Source: CAYMZZ01 sp047600605 (GTDB lineage: Bacteria; Bacteroidota; Bacteroidia; Chitinophagales; Chitinophagaceae). Taken from it: 64,000 bases of DNA. The notes below the pieces were generated by a model. The model was not told the DNA's origin. It ran no database searches and saw only the letters and a list, made by a program, of their open reading frames with translations. Position numbers and translations under genes: made by a program. The DNA is taken from NCBI GenBank assembly GCA_047600605.1, contig JASGKK010000001.1, positions 434,001 to 498,000 of the forward strand. Direction: 5' to 3'. Positions 32,281 through 42,100 of the stretch are shown here, piece by piece; within the stretch, counting starts at the first letter, position 1; each line of letters starts with the position of its first letter.

Positions 32281-34763
32281 ACCTTACCGCCAATCAGGCC
32301 ACCAAACCCCACACGTACACCCCACGAATTACCTATACCGGGCTGAAAGGCATTGACCACATCTACCCTGAACAGTTTCAGAATGTTTTCGAGGCCGGCA
32401 AACAGCTCGAGGTAATAATTATTCTTATCTACCAGGAAAGTATTGGCGCCGGCTACCAGATGCCATTTCAGTTTATTGAGCAACGGAATCTTATTGGTCA
32501 GTAATCCATTGAAATGATGCTCGGCATGACCGAATGCATAGAATGGTTCGGCATTACTGTAGCGATAATACGGCGCCAGCTGAAAACTATTCAGGTATTT
32601 GATATTATAAAACGTCTGGTTGCCATTGAAGTGCTGCAGATCGGGCAGTCCAACTTTTTTGCTGTTAATGAATCCGCCCACTCCTATTTTGTATTTAAAC
32701 TCACCGCCGATTTTAAAGTTCATGCCATCGGCCATGCAGAATTGCCATTTGTCAAAATCAACATCACTGCCCAGTATATTGCGGAATCCTTTGCTATATG
32801 ATGCAGTAAATACCGGTGCCTTACTGGGAATAGGCATTTTGTTATACGGGAACTCGATATATCGAATTCCGGGCTGCCAGGATACGCTGACACCTGCCAC
32901 CACAGCCTGTGACCGTGTAAAGGGCAGTGTCGCCAGTTCATAGGGGTGATTGGGCAATAATTCCCTGTCTTTATTAAAGAAAGAGAAATCAGTTGTATTG
33001 CTCAATGGCAAGCGGTCTTCGTAAGTAAGATTGGCATGCAACTGCAGACCGTTTTCCAGTTTATTGTTGTACGTAATGGCCCCAAACCAGTTTTCATACA
33101 GCTTCATATAATTCTTCTTTGCCAGCAGGGTGTATGCCGCATTGGTAAGTGGATTGATTGGATCATCGTGATTGAATTGACTTAATCGTTTACCACCCGA
33201 GAGCATAAGGTACCGGTCGCGATAACCTAATTTTTTCGGACGTATCATCAGGTTGGCCCAGGAATTAAGATGACTATTGGAAAAGCCGTACCTGGTATTC
33301 CAATCGAGACTGTATGAATACCGGCCTTTTTTATAGAGCGTAAATGTTTGCTCCAGGTTCACAGAGACTCCTTCTACGGTATTATATTCCAGTTGTGGAA
33401 GTAATGGCTTCATGCGCCAGCCCACCGTAGATTTTTTGCCAAAGAAACTACGGCCCTGTCCTGACCAGAATATTCCCTTTACGGTAAGCGGTCGCTTTAT
33501 TCTGCGGAGAGAATCCAGTTGCATACGTGTGCGGGTCGTGTCGCGCAGAGCATTGTGCAAACTGTCTTTAAATACAAAATCCCGTTTTTCGTCATCTTCA
33601 AGGGCTACAGGCCGTACCTGGCTCCAGTAACTGGTATCTTTTTTATTGAAGGCAGTATCATATTTCATGATAGTACGTCCAAAGTGTTTTTTGGCAAACC
33701 CGGGATCAATATCGTAATCAGTATACACATTGACGAAATTGCCGCTCACATGAAAACCAAACTGGCGGAATACAAGTGACAGCACCTGGTTTTGCGTACG
33801 CCACACATCGCCCGAGACAGGTTGATGCAGTTGCGTAATACGTAAGCTATCGAGCAATTCCAGCTGATAATCGCGGCTGGTCACCAGGTCTACACTATAA
33901 ATACGCCAGTCATCTTCGGTGATCTGGATCGTACCCGAAAACAGCGGTTCATTTTTGCGCCGGGGAGTTACCCTGATTGTATTCACCATTTTCCCTTCTT
34001 CCACAAAGCTGCCTATGTATTTGTATTTGTAATAACTCAATGCACCGTCTGCCACAGGAGAAATAAAACCACGCGGATTGAGATTATTGTCAAATACAGA
34101 TACATTGTTCTGATAAAAGTTGATAAAGAAAGGGAAGCTGAATCCATAACCACCACCACTCTCGCGCGATGACAGCACCTGGTAACGGATCTTGTTGGGC
34201 TTTACATAATCTACTTTGGTCATTGACTCAGACAGAAACAGGATACCCTTACCCGCCGAATCCAGTCCATCATTGGCATCACGCTCTACTTTTTTACCAA
34301 ATATGCGCTGGGGCATGCCGCCAGAGCGCATCAGCCCTTTGATATATACATTGACGGAGAAAGAATCTACCTGATTATTATAATAGTCCCGTTTGCGGAT
34401 GGCCTGACGGATGATTTCATAAGCGGGATCTTCACCTCCCCTCTTTACCACCACTTCCTGCAGGGTCAGTTCCTGTACGTTTAATACAAAATCGACTGTC
34501 TGATCGGTTGCTGATACCTGTATCTGTTTTTCCACACGGGCATATCCTACGTGCTGGCAGACCAGGGTATACTGGCCGGGCGAAAGAGTAATGGAGTAAA
34601 CTCCGGACCCGTTGGCCGTAGTCCCTTTTGTAGTTCCTTTGATGCTAATGCTGGCAAACGCAAGTGCTTTGCCGGTATTGTCTGTAATATGGCCGGTGAT
34701 CTTTCCGGCATAAGCGGTTGCTGCAACAAGAAGCAGAACGGGCAGTAGTAAAATTCGGTTCAT
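32268..34763 (-). CDS. DUF5686 outer-membrane protein with carboxypeptidase-regulatory-like domain
   Basis: The protein has 831 residues. A signal peptide (about 1-19, LLLVAATAYAG) is followed by a CarboxypepD_reg-like beta-sandwich (about 20-105, GKITGHITDNTGKALAFASI). The DUF5686 body follows: an N-terminal region with DPAYEIIRQAIRKRDYYNNQV, then a C-terminal beta-barrel with aromatic girdles. Such proteins sit in the outer membrane of Bacteroidota, and their function is unknown. It ends KVSFK, the last codons lying in the repeat arm. It is the last gene before a terminator hairpin. Confidence 0.92.
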   Translation of the reverse strand: MNRILLLPVLLLVAATAYAGKITGHITDNTGKALAFASISIKGTTKGTTANGSGVYSITLSPGQYTLVCQHVGYARVEKQIQVSATDQTVDFVLNVQELTLQEVVVKRGGEDPAYEIIRQAIRKRDYYNNQVDSFSVNVYIKGLMRSGGMPQRIFGKKVERDANDGLDSAGKGILFLSESMTKVDYVKPNKIRYQVLSSRESGGGYGFSFPFFINFYQNNVSVFDNNLNPRGFISPVADGALSYYKYKYIGSFVEEGKMVNTIRVTPRRKNEPLFSGTIQITEDDWRIYSVDLVTSRDYQLELLDSLRITQLHQPVSGDVWRTQNQVLSLVFRQFGFHVSGNFVNVYTDYDIDPGFAKKHFGRTIMKYDTAFNKKDTSYWSQVRPVALEDDEKRDFVFKDSLHNALRDTTRTRMQLDSLRRIKRPLTVKGIFWSGQGRSFFGKKSTVGWRMKPLLPQLEYNTVEGVSVNLEQTFTLYKKGRYSYSLDWNTRYGFSNSHLNSWANLMIRPKKLGYRDRYLMLSGGKRLSQFNHDDPINPLTNAAYTLLAKKNYMKLYENWFGAITYNNKLENGLQLHANLTYEDRLPLSNTTDFSFFNKDRELLPNHPYELATLPFTRSQAVVAGVSVSWQPGIRYIEFPYNKMPIPSKAPVFTASYSKGFRNILGSDVDFDKWQFCMADGMNFKIGGEFKYKIGVGGFINSKKVGLPDLQHFNGNQTFYNIKYLNSFQLAPYYRYSNAEPFYAFGHAEHHFNGLLTNKIPLLNKLKWHLVAGANTFLVDKNNYYLELFAGLENILKLFRVDVVNAFQPGIGNSWGVRVGFGGLIGGKVSFK

Positions 34764-34825
34764 GGTTGATGAAACGAAAATACTGGCCTGACTGTTACAA
34801 AAAACCCAAAGTGACTTTTATCTTA

Positions 34826-35176
34826 TCAGGAAGTTTTACGGGCACGTAAAAAATGAGCGGTCAGTGCGGCCATACCACCTACCAGACCAGCTACCAGGCC
34901 TGTAAACAGGATCAGCCAGATCGAGCCATCAGGCAGGGGCAACAGTTTTACTACACGCGAGGAGAGGATACTTTCATTGGCAGTATCCATCCACCAGGCC
35001 AATCCACTCCAGAGCAGCAACAGACCTGTAAATCCGGCCAGAAATGATTTGCCGGCAGACTGATGTATCAGAAGCGAAGCAACAAAGGCGGCCAGGGCAA
35101 TACCCCACCAGGGCATATAAAGTCCTGCTACAAATGCCAGCAAGATGGTCAGTAAAAGAGATATAATAAATTTCAT
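34826..35176 (-). CDS. Small four-helix membrane protein
   Basis: The protein has 116 residues with about four hydrophobic helices (about 2-20, 26-42, 47-63, 84-108) and few charged residues until the C-terminal RARKTS. I recognise no motif. It lies 48 bases after the penicillin acylase gene on the same strand and 62 bases before the DUF5686 gene, so the three may be one transcript. Confidence 0.7.
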   Translation of the reverse strand: MKFIISLLLTILLAFVAGLYMPWWGIALAAFVASLLIHQSAGKSFLAGFTGLLLLWSGLAWWMDTANESILSSRVVKLLPLPDGSIWLILFTGLVAGLVGGMAALTAHFLRARKTS

Positions 35177-35224
35177 GTATAGTTCAGGTTCGATCGTTAA
35201 TAAATGCTGATATGAGATTATATA

Positions 35225-37669
35225 TTATTGGGAAAATTTAAGCGTCCACTTTACTTTTCTGTCAATGCCGTCTGATTTTTTCATGACCCACAAATTATAA
35301 TATTCTCCTTTCGCCCAGGTATCAATGAAATTATCATAGAAACGACTGCCGGGATTTCCGCTTTGTCCACCCGGATATACACCATAGGCATCTGTGAGCG
35401 TACCCATCTGGGCTATCATGCGCCAGCTGGGGCCATGACTATGCGTAACGGCATTGATAATATTGCCGTAACCGCCAACGGGCAATCCCGTATGCGCAAA
35501 TGGCATCAGCCCTTCTTTCAGCAGATGATAAATAGTCGGGTTTTTAAACTCGGCCCATTCCAGTTTGCCTTCTCTTTCTTTTTCGAGCAATACACGCGAT
35601 GCTTTTATCAATGCGCGGGTCACGATCTGCTGCAGGGTTTCTATTTCAGTGGTTGTCTTGTTGTCGATATACGGCATAGCCGTACTGTCGCGCTTCAGCC
35701 ATTCAAAAGTAGTTTGCTCTGTAGGCCAGGGCACAGCGGGAGCAGCGCTGCTGAGATCATCAGCCCAGATCTCTGCTTCCAGGCTATCCCACCATACCTG
35801 GTAGATTGTTTGCCCGACTGATTGGGGACCGGCTTCGAGATTCCAGTTACGGAAAATATCCAGGTACTTGACGGCATCACCACTCAGTTCTGTACTGCCG
35901 ACATATTTAAGCAGCAAAGGACGTACGTCTTCTGCCGTCACATTGTAATAATTGTTTTGAAGTTTCATGAAATCCTGTACAGTGATCTGCTGCATGGGGC
36001 CGAGAAAATGCTCAATAGCAATTCCTCTTGGTGTGATATATCCGCCGGGTATGAAATAAGGATAGGTGGAATCAACCGCCCGCTGATTGGCGCTTTCCAG
36101 GAAACCACGCTGCGGATTCAGGGCATGTGGATTTTCCGCCTGTGGAATAAAACCCTGCCAGGCATAACTGCTGTCTTCACCGGGCATTACATAGAGCCCC
36201 TGCCGGTTCCATCGTGCAGGGAATTTACCCTGCTGCCAGATGGCAATATCACCTGTCTTGGCAGCAAATACAAAGTTCTGTCCCGGACATTCAAAGGTGC
36301 TGATAGCAGCTACATAGTCATTGTAGTTGTTTGCCCGGTTCAGTTTATAAAAGGTCCAGCCTTCATTACTGCTGTCATGCGCAGTCCAGCGTACGGCCAG
36401 GTTATGCGATGGCCCCACACCTCCCCCATCAAAGCTTTCATCAAAAATAACAGGACCAAACCAGGTATAGGCGACCGTATCATATACTGTAGGCGCATTT
36501 TTTACTTTTATCTCCTCGATGCGCAATTGTGTGGGTGTCCATTGGCCGTTAAACCAGTATTCTTTTTTGGACTTGTCTTTGAATTTGATGGAATAGTAAT
36601 CTTTTACATCACGTCCGGCATTGGTGACTCCCCAGGCAATGCTGTCATTTAACCCGATAATGATAAATGGACTGCCGGGTAGTGAAACGCCATATGCATT
36701 GGAACTTCCATTGTTAAGCTGCATTTCAAACCAGATAGATGGAAGCGACAGTTCCAGGTGCGGATCATTGGCCAGAATGGGCGCTCCGGATTGGGTTTTG
36801 CTGCCGGCAACAACCCAGTTATTACTTCCATTATTAGGATCCGGTTTATAAGCTTCCCGCTGTGTAATGGCGGTTTTATCGTTGAAATAAAGCGAATCGG
36901 CAGTGGCAGGTGCTACCGGCGTAACAGCAGGAGCAGCAAAGGGAGTGCCTTTGGGTATGATGGGCACCAGTGAATCGGCCACCTCAGGATACAGCAATTG
37001 TAATTGCTGGTCGGAGAAAAGCGAGCGGGCATGCGTATACCCGAGATCGCTTTCGGTACCCGAAGAAAGCATTTTGGCCATCATTTTCAGCAACAGGGCG
37101 GTGCGCAGATTGCTCCACTCCTGTGGTTTAAAATCAAGTAGTTTATACTCAATGGGCAGTTCACTTTCTTTCAGGCTGTGTATATAGGCGTTGACACCGC
37201 TGGTATACGCACTGTAAACGGCTTTGGAAACAGGATCTTTCTCCATTTCCGTCACAGCTCTTTCAGCGGCAAAGCGCATCCCCAGGCGACGCTGCTCCCG
37301 GTCATAATTCACCGCACGCGCACCGGCTATTTCGCTGGCGCGGCCTTCTGCTGCACGTGTCTGCAGATCCATCTGAAACAAACGGAAACGGGCATGCAGA
37401 TAGCCCTGAATGAAATAAAGATCTTCATCATTTTCTGCAAATACATGTGGCACCAACCGCTCATCAAGATATACTTCGGCCTTCCCTTTGAGTCCGGCCA
37501 GGTGCAGTTCTTCTGTAAAATCGTAGTTAACCGGCTCGGCATTTTGCCAGAAGCCATGCTGCGGACTTAAAAACCGGCCCATCGGCGGCACCGTTCCCCA
37601 ACTTTTATTTAATGCCCATACCAAAGCAACCGTTACGATTGCAGATAGCAGAAATGGAATTATTCGCAT
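35225..37669 (-). CDS. Penicillin acylase family Ntn-hydrolase
   Basis: This 814-residue protein has an N-terminal signal-anchor (about 5-20). The alpha part ends near residue 280. The nucleophile Ser282 starts the beta chain in SNNWVVAGSKTQSG, preceded by Gly as needed for autocatalytic cleavage. PILANDPHLELSLPSIWFE and GLNDSIAWGVTNAGRDVKDYY follow as in the family. The enzyme should act in the periplasm on amide bonds such as N-acyl homoserine lactones, N-acyl amino acids or beta-lactam side chains. The true substrate cannot be inferred from sequence. Confidence 0.93.
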   Translation of the reverse strand: MRIIPFLLSAIVTVALVWALNKSWGTVPPMGRFLSPQHGFWQNAEPVNYDFTEELHLAGLKGKAEVYLDERLVPHVFAENDEDLYFIQGYLHARFRLFQMDLQTRAAEGRASEIAGARAVNYDREQRRLGMRFAAERAVTEMEKDPVSKAVYSAYTSGVNAYIHSLKESELPIEYKLLDFKPQEWSNLRTALLLKMMAKMLSSGTESDLGYTHARSLFSDQQLQLLYPEVADSLVPIIPKGTPFAAPAVTPVAPATADSLYFNDKTAITQREAYKPDPNNGSNNWVVAGSKTQSGAPILANDPHLELSLPSIWFEMQLNNGSSNAYGVSLPGSPFIIIGLNDSIAWGVTNAGRDVKDYYSIKFKDKSKKEYWFNGQWTPTQLRIEEIKVKNAPTVYDTVAYTWFGPVIFDESFDGGGVGPSHNLAVRWTAHDSSNEGWTFYKLNRANNYNDYVAAISTFECPGQNFVFAAKTGDIAIWQQGKFPARWNRQGLYVMPGEDSSYAWQGFIPQAENPHALNPQRGFLESANQRAVDSTYPYFIPGGYITPRGIAIEHFLGPMQQITVQDFMKLQNNYYNVTAEDVRPLLLKYVGSTELSGDAVKYLDIFRNWNLEAGPQSVGQTIYQVWWDSLEAEIWADDLSSAAPAVPWPTEQTTFEWLKRDSTAMPYIDNKTTTEIETLQQIVTRALIKASRVLLEKEREGKLEWAEFKNPTIYHLLKEGLMPFAHTGLPVGGYGNIINAVTHSHGPSWRMIAQMGTLTDAYGVYPGGQSGNPGSRFYDNFIDTWAKGEYYNLWVMKKSDGIDRKVKWTLKFSQ

Positions 37670-37859
37670 ACAGAGATTGTGTGAATGTGAAAATAGACAA
37701 CAGTTTTGAATCCATCTGAGCTTTTTTGCCCGTGTTATTAACTAATGGTTGACACTTAGGACGGAGAAAATAGTCATTTGACTCAACGAAACCGTCAATC
37801 TACCCTGCTGGCCTGCGATCTATGTTTTTTTGAACGAAATTGCCGGCAAACAGTCAGGC

Positions 37860-39116
37860 ATGAAACCAGTTTACCTGTTTCTTCTTTTATTGATTGCAGC
37901 AGCCGGAGCCCAGGCTCAGTCTGCAGTTTTTTCCAAAAAAGCTGATAGCCTGTATAAGGCTAAGGATTTTGCCGGCGCCGCTCCGTTTTATATAAAAGCG
38001 GCAAAAAGTACGGCCCGTTATGAGACACCCAGAGCCCACTATTACAATGCAGCCTGCTGTTACGCCCTTTCGGGCGATCAGAAACTGGCCAAAAAATACC
38101 TGCGGCTGGCTGTAGAAAAATACGGGTACAGCAATCTTGATAATATGCAGAAAGATGGCGACCTGGTATCACTTCATACCGACCCAGCCTGGAATAAACT
38201 GGTTAAAAAAATACAGCAGAAACGGGCTGCCCTGCATGACCCCCGCCGTGCACGCCTGGTCACCGACGATATTCATCATTTCTGGAAAGCCTGGGATCGT
38301 GTGCAGACCGATACCGCCCGCCGGAAGGATATTTTTATACGTGATTATTTTAACCATGCTTCTTCCGGCCTGCAGGATTATTTTGCCAGCAAAATTGGCA
38401 CTATTGATCAGTTTGTACGTAACCAGGTCCGCAAACCCCGCTTCTATGCCGCCATCCGGCAAAATACACTGGCCATTGATACTATGAAGGAGGAGATATA
38501 TGGTTATTTCGATAAACTGAAATCACTTTATGATGACGCCACTTTTCCGGATATCTATTTCCTGATTGGTCGCTGGAACTCTGCCGGAACGGTTTCAGAC
38601 AATGGACTTTTGCTGGGTGTAGATCAGATCGCCAAGTCGCCCGGTATACCCGAAGATGAGCTGAATATCTGGGAGCGAAATAATTTCACACCGGTAAAGA
38701 AAATACCGGTCATCGTTATTCACGAACTGGTGCATTTTCAACAGGGAAAAATGAAAGAAGACACTACCCTTCTTTTTTATTCTGTGATGGAAGGGATGGC
38801 TGATTTTATCTGTGAGCTGGTTACAGGCTCTAATCCCAGCCAGCGTCAGCAGGACTGGGCACAAACCCGCCGCCGTGAGGTATGGGAAGATTTTCAAAAA
38901 GAAATGTATCTGCAACGTTACAGCAACTGGATTGCCAATGGCAATCAGGAAACAGCCGACAAGCCTGCCGACCTGGGCTATTATATGGGCTATGAAATAT
39001 GCAAGGCCTATTATGAAAAAGCCACCGATAAAAAGGCGGCTATCAGGGAAATGCTGGAACTACAGGATCCGAAAGCGTTTTTGGAGAAGAGTGGGTATGG
39101 AAATAAGTATAAATAG
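37860..39116 (+). CDS. Secreted DUF2268-like zinc metalloprotease with TPR-end segment
   Basis: From the ATG at 37860 the protein has 418 residues with a signal peptide (MKPVYLFLLLLIAAAGAQAQ). Open frame upstream to 37830 is not conserved-looking. Residues 22-120 look like a TPR repeat plus the TPR-end motif (HYYNAACCYALSGDQKLAKKYL; WNKLVKKI). The zinc site is HELVH (288-292) with a third ligand at Glu311 in EGMADF. The region around FLIGRWNSAGTVSDNGLLLG matches the DUF2268/GldB-related group. Its last codons and stop lie in the GGGTTTAAA repeat. Confidence 0.82.
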   Translation: MKPVYLFLLLLIAAAGAQAQSAVFSKKADSLYKAKDFAGAAPFYIKAAKSTARYETPRAHYYNAACCYALSGDQKLAKKYLRLAVEKYGYSNLDNMQKDGDLVSLHTDPAWNKLVKKIQQKRAALHDPRRARLVTDDIHHFWKAWDRVQTDTARRKDIFIRDYFNHASSGLQDYFASKIGTIDQFVRNQVRKPRFYAAIRQNTLAIDTMKEEIYGYFDKLKSLYDDATFPDIYFLIGRWNSAGTVSDNGLLLGVDQIAKSPGIPEDELNIWERNNFTPVKKIPVIVIHELVHFQQGKMKEDTTLLFYSVMEGMADFICELVTGSNPSQRQQDWAQTRRREVWEDFQKEMYLQRYSNWIANGNQETADKPADLGYYMGYEICKAYYEKATDKKAAIREMLELQDPKAFLEKSGYGNKYK

Positions 39117-39212
39117 TATAAAGGGTTTAAAGAGTTTAAAAGGTAATGTGAGATTACTCTATCTGTTTCTTCCCTTTAAACTCTTTAAACCCATTAAACT
39201 CTTTATACTCTT
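39104..39212. repeat. GGGTTTAAAGAGTTTAAA-family inverted repeat pair
   Basis: The left arm (39104-39152) and right arm (39172-39212) contain the 18-base GGGTTTAAAGAGTTTAAA (39123-39140) and its exact complement (39175-39192), with a 9-bp inner period and extended imperfect pairing on both sides (AGTATAAAG units). The spacer is 34 bases. The left arm overlaps the stop codon of the zincin gene, and the right arm ends just before the stop of the converging lipoprotein gene. Confidence 0.85.
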
Positions 39213-39220
39213 CTCTCAGA

Positions 39221-40360
39221 CTATTTCAATTCGAAAAGAAAAAACTGCATCTTCTCCTGTTTCGAAAAATTTTCATCTGCAACCATGATCAGGCTGGGGT
39301 TGCCATTGGGGAGTTTGGGGCCGATGGTCATGCCTTCCACATTGTCGATATACCGGTTGAGTGAATCCAGATTCAACAGCAGTTGTTTTTGAACAGGCCG
39401 GAAAATGCTTTTCTTTTTATTCAGCGATTGAATGGAAGATACGTCTGTGGCCCTTGACAGATCGGCCAGGTAAATGCGAATGGTACAGGCTGGTTTTCCT
39501 GTAGAGAAAGATCGCTCCATGACCAGCATAACATTATTTCCCAGGTGAAGGATATCGGGAATGCCATTTACTTTAAAAGCACCCGGAGGATTGGCTGGAT
39601 GAGCAACCGCATTGATCTTGTAGGCATATTGTGCAAGCAGTTTACGGTCAGCCACATTATAACGCAGTATACGTATCCAGCCGGTGGAGTCGCCTCCACC
39701 AGCCCTTGGACCATCTTCGTACAATGGCTCTTCAATACTCACAAACATTTCCTTATAATCGGGTGTAAAACTCAATCCTTCAAATACGCCATTATCACGC
39801 ATACCGTTTTCTGTAGTATGTACGCGTACATTGGCAGGTATAGGAAAGCTATCGAGGTACCGGCCATCTCTGTTCATGACACGTATAGTGGGGTCCTGCA
39901 ATGCCGTTCTTTTATCGGTGAGTGTACGCTCCCCTTCGCTTGTCCACACCAATTCATCACTCAGAGCATTATAACGGATCGCTTCCGGATCTGTACCCTT
40001 GAAAGGGAATAAAGAACCATCCCGTTGCCGCAATGAATCGACCCGCAGCCATTGCACACTATCAATACCTGTCATGGAAAAATGAATAGCAGCTGTATAA
40101 TAACGGGCCGGATTACGTTCTGACCGGTCATCGCAGATCAGGTAATAACAGTTGCGCGCCGAGTCATAATCAATGCCGGACAAACCACCGACATAGGTAT
40201 TTTGGAAAAGAGCGCCCGTTTCTCTTTCCCATACACCCAGTAAATGCAGGCTTTTGGCACTGGGAACACGGGTAGGTTGTGCCTTGCGTATCACAATGCA
40301 TCCGGTAGTAGTAATAGTAACGATCAGTAAAACAATCAGCAGGTGTCGGGCTATGCTCAT
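39221..40360 (-). CDS. Esterase-like phytase-family lipoprotein
   Basis: The ATG at 40360 (MSIARHLLIVLLIVTITTTGC) gives 379 residues and a clear lipobox TTGC; the longer open frame to 40459 has no signal at its start. The mature part matches the 'esterase-like activity of phytase' family: YVGGLSGIDYDSARNCYYLICDDRS, DPEAIRYNALSDELVWTSEGE, GVFEGLSFTPDYKEMFVSIEE and NVEGMTIGPKLPNGNPSLIMVADENF. This is a six-bladed propeller-like fold, whose members hydrolyse phosphate or carboxyl esters only in a few tested cases. It probably sits in the periplasm. Confidence 0.86.
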   Translation of the reverse strand: MSIARHLLIVLLIVTITTTGCIVIRKAQPTRVPSAKSLHLLGVWERETGALFQNTYVGGLSGIDYDSARNCYYLICDDRSERNPARYYTAAIHFSMTGIDSVQWLRVDSLRQRDGSLFPFKGTDPEAIRYNALSDELVWTSEGERTLTDKRTALQDPTIRVMNRDGRYLDSFPIPANVRVHTTENGMRDNGVFEGLSFTPDYKEMFVSIEEPLYEDGPRAGGGDSTGWIRILRYNVADRKLLAQYAYKINAVAHPANPPGAFKVNGIPDILHLGNNVMLVMERSFSTGKPACTIRIYLADLSRATDVSSIQSLNKKKSIFRPVQKQLLLNLDSLNRYIDNVEGMTIGPKLPNGNPSLIMVADENFSKQEKMQFFLFELK

Positions 40361-40439
40361 AGTTTTATTTCTTTCAACAAAACTACAGGATTTGAGCCCC
40401 ATAATTTTTAATTTGCAGAATACCATTTTGTAAAAATAA

Positions 40440-41027
40440 ATGAGTACGGACTCCTCCACACAAGAGCTGATAAAAGCAATCAGGGCCCGCCTGCTGGCAG
40501 AATCCAGTCCGGAAGCCAGTAAGTCGGCCGACTATTTTATTCCCGGTATACAAAAGCAATATGGTGTGCGCATGCCTGTATTGAATGAAATGGCTGTAAG
40601 CTTTAAAGCCGGTGGTTTTCCCCTGGCAGATGCCTTGTGGCGGGAGGGGTCGCAGGAAGAACAATTACTGGCTGCCAGGATCATAGGCAAACTGGGACGT
40701 AAAGATCCGGCGGCAGTACTGGAACGCCTGGAGCGATATTCGGCAGAGATCAATAACTGGGCTGTATGCGATGCCCTGGGTATGCAATCCATACACGGTA
40801 TCCGGGAAAAACACCAGGTAGAAATATTCGCCCTGGCCTACAGTCTCGCCTTATCTGAAAATTTCTGGCAACGCCGGCTGGCTCTGGTACTGGTTGAGTG
40901 GTATACCCGGCATAAACACCTGGTACCTGAGATTGAAGTATTGCTGAGCTCTCTTGAAAATGATGAGGCCTATTATGTACAAAAGGCAGTAAGCTGGATT
41001 AAACGTAATTTATCAAAGAAGAAATAG
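40440..41027 (+). CDS. AlkD-like HEAT-repeat protein (DNA alkylation repair family)
   Basis: This 195-residue protein is nearly all helical, with repeats typical of the AlkC/AlkD HEAT fold: PEASKSADYFIPGIQKQYGVRMPVLNEM, then ADALWREGSQEEQLLAARIIG, NWAVCDALG and YVQKAVSWIKRNL. AlkD removes bulky alkylated bases, with Trp and Asp/Arg residues in the groove; NNWAVCDAL carries the likely Trp and Asp. It is shorter than most AlkD proteins and could be a degenerate or specialised form. Confidence 0.8.
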   Translation: MSTDSSTQELIKAIRARLLAESSPEASKSADYFIPGIQKQYGVRMPVLNEMAVSFKAGGFPLADALWREGSQEEQLLAARIIGKLGRKDPAAVLERLERYSAEINNWAVCDALGMQSIHGIREKHQVEIFALAYSLALSENFWQRRLALVLVEWYTRHKHLVPEIEVLLSSLENDEAYYVQKAVSWIKRNLSKKK

Positions 41028-41036
41028 CCGAATAAA

Positions 41037-41068
41037 AGCAAAGCCCTTCCTGTATGGAAGGGCTTGCT
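41037..41068. terminator. Terminator between the AlkD-like and lipoprotein genes
   Basis: AGCAAAGCCCTTCC and GGAAGGGCTTGCT pair with one bulge around a five-base loop. On the minus strand it is followed by TTTTATT, so it likely ends the lipoprotein gene as well. Confidence 0.75.
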
Positions 41069-41085
41069 CTTGAGCTAACGAAGGG

Positions 41086-41997
41086 TTAAGGTAAAACAAT
41101 GATACGGGTACTTGCGCCGGCGTTCCAGCTCAGCAGTGCTTTGTTATCGCAATCACCATTGCCTGGATAAGCATAATCAAGTGCCAGTGAAAAATCATTT
41201 ACTTTAATATTGAGTGTACCTGCACTGATCCATGGGCAGGCCAGTTTTTTTACAAGCGCGGTCTGTGTATTCAGTTTTACTACTACACCGTTGTTGAAAT
41301 TGGTCTGCGAACTGCCTTCCAGTTGAAATACATCATCAGACAATTGAGCAGTGGCTGCACCGGCTGTTTGTGTCACATATTTCATTTTCTGATAAGCATA
41401 TCCGCGTCCGTTGGGGAAGGTTACTTTACCATTTGTAACCTGTACGGAGTATTTGATATTACCACCGGCACTGAGATTGGTGATTACTTTTGTGCCTTCG
41501 ATGCTGAGGCGTCCGACTTTGTAATCGGCCAGTGTGACGGTCAGCACAGCGCCTGATTCGCGGATGGGTGCTGTGTAATGCAATACGATTTTTCCTTTGC
41601 GGAATTTTCCATCGAGTCCCACGCTTCCGTTAGCGCCAAAGTCGATGGTTACTGTTTTGGGAAAGCTGCCATCGAGTGGAGATACGGTGATGGTAGCATT
41701 GTTGCCGATGCGCAAACGCAGTTGGGCAAAAACATATACCCTGATGGGATCACGGCCGGCATCGCCCGATCTGGCACTCTCCGCTCCTTCTTCTTCAGCC
41801 GCGGTCATTGAGAGGTCCTGGATATCATCATAACTGGCATCTGTTTCCGTAGCATCTGCAGAATACATAGCGGCATCGTTTTCTGTAATATTGCCGGGGG
41901 CCTGATTGTTTTCTTTTTTACAGGAAAAAAGAACTGCTGTGCTCAGCATTCCGATTGCCATCAGGCGAATGGAGGTCTGCATTGAAAAAAGTTTCAT
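41086..41997 (-). CDS. Lipoprotein of unknown function
   Basis: The protein has 303 residues. The signal ends in lipobox LFSC (Cys near residue 26) and is followed by KKENNQAPG, the usual Bacteroidota surface-export-like start with lysines. The mature part is beta-rich: VSPLDGSFPKTVTIDFG, GAVLTVTLADYKVGRLSIEG. I recognise no named domain. Met6 is an alternative start. The upstream 103 bases separate it from a divergent CPBP gene. Confidence 0.75.
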   Translation of the reverse strand: MKLFSMQTSIRLMAIGMLSTAVLFSCKKENNQAPGNITENDAAMYSADATETDASYDDIQDLSMTAAEEEGAESARSGDAGRDPIRVYVFAQLRLRIGNNATITVSPLDGSFPKTVTIDFGANGSVGLDGKFRKGKIVLHYTAPIRESGAVLTVTLADYKVGRLSIEGTKVITNLSAGGNIKYSVQVTNGKVTFPNGRGYAYQKMKYVTQTAGAATAQLSDDVFQLEGSSQTNFNNGVVVKLNTQTALVKKLACPWISAGTLNIKVNDFSLALDYAYPGNGDCDNKALLSWNAGASTRIIVLP

Positions 41998-42100
41998 GGC
42001 TATACTTTTAGGGTTAAGGGAGTTAATAACGTTATCTTGGAACCGTCGTTAAAACGAAAGTTTAAAGGCACGTTAAAAAAAATTATTTTGCCCTGTATTC

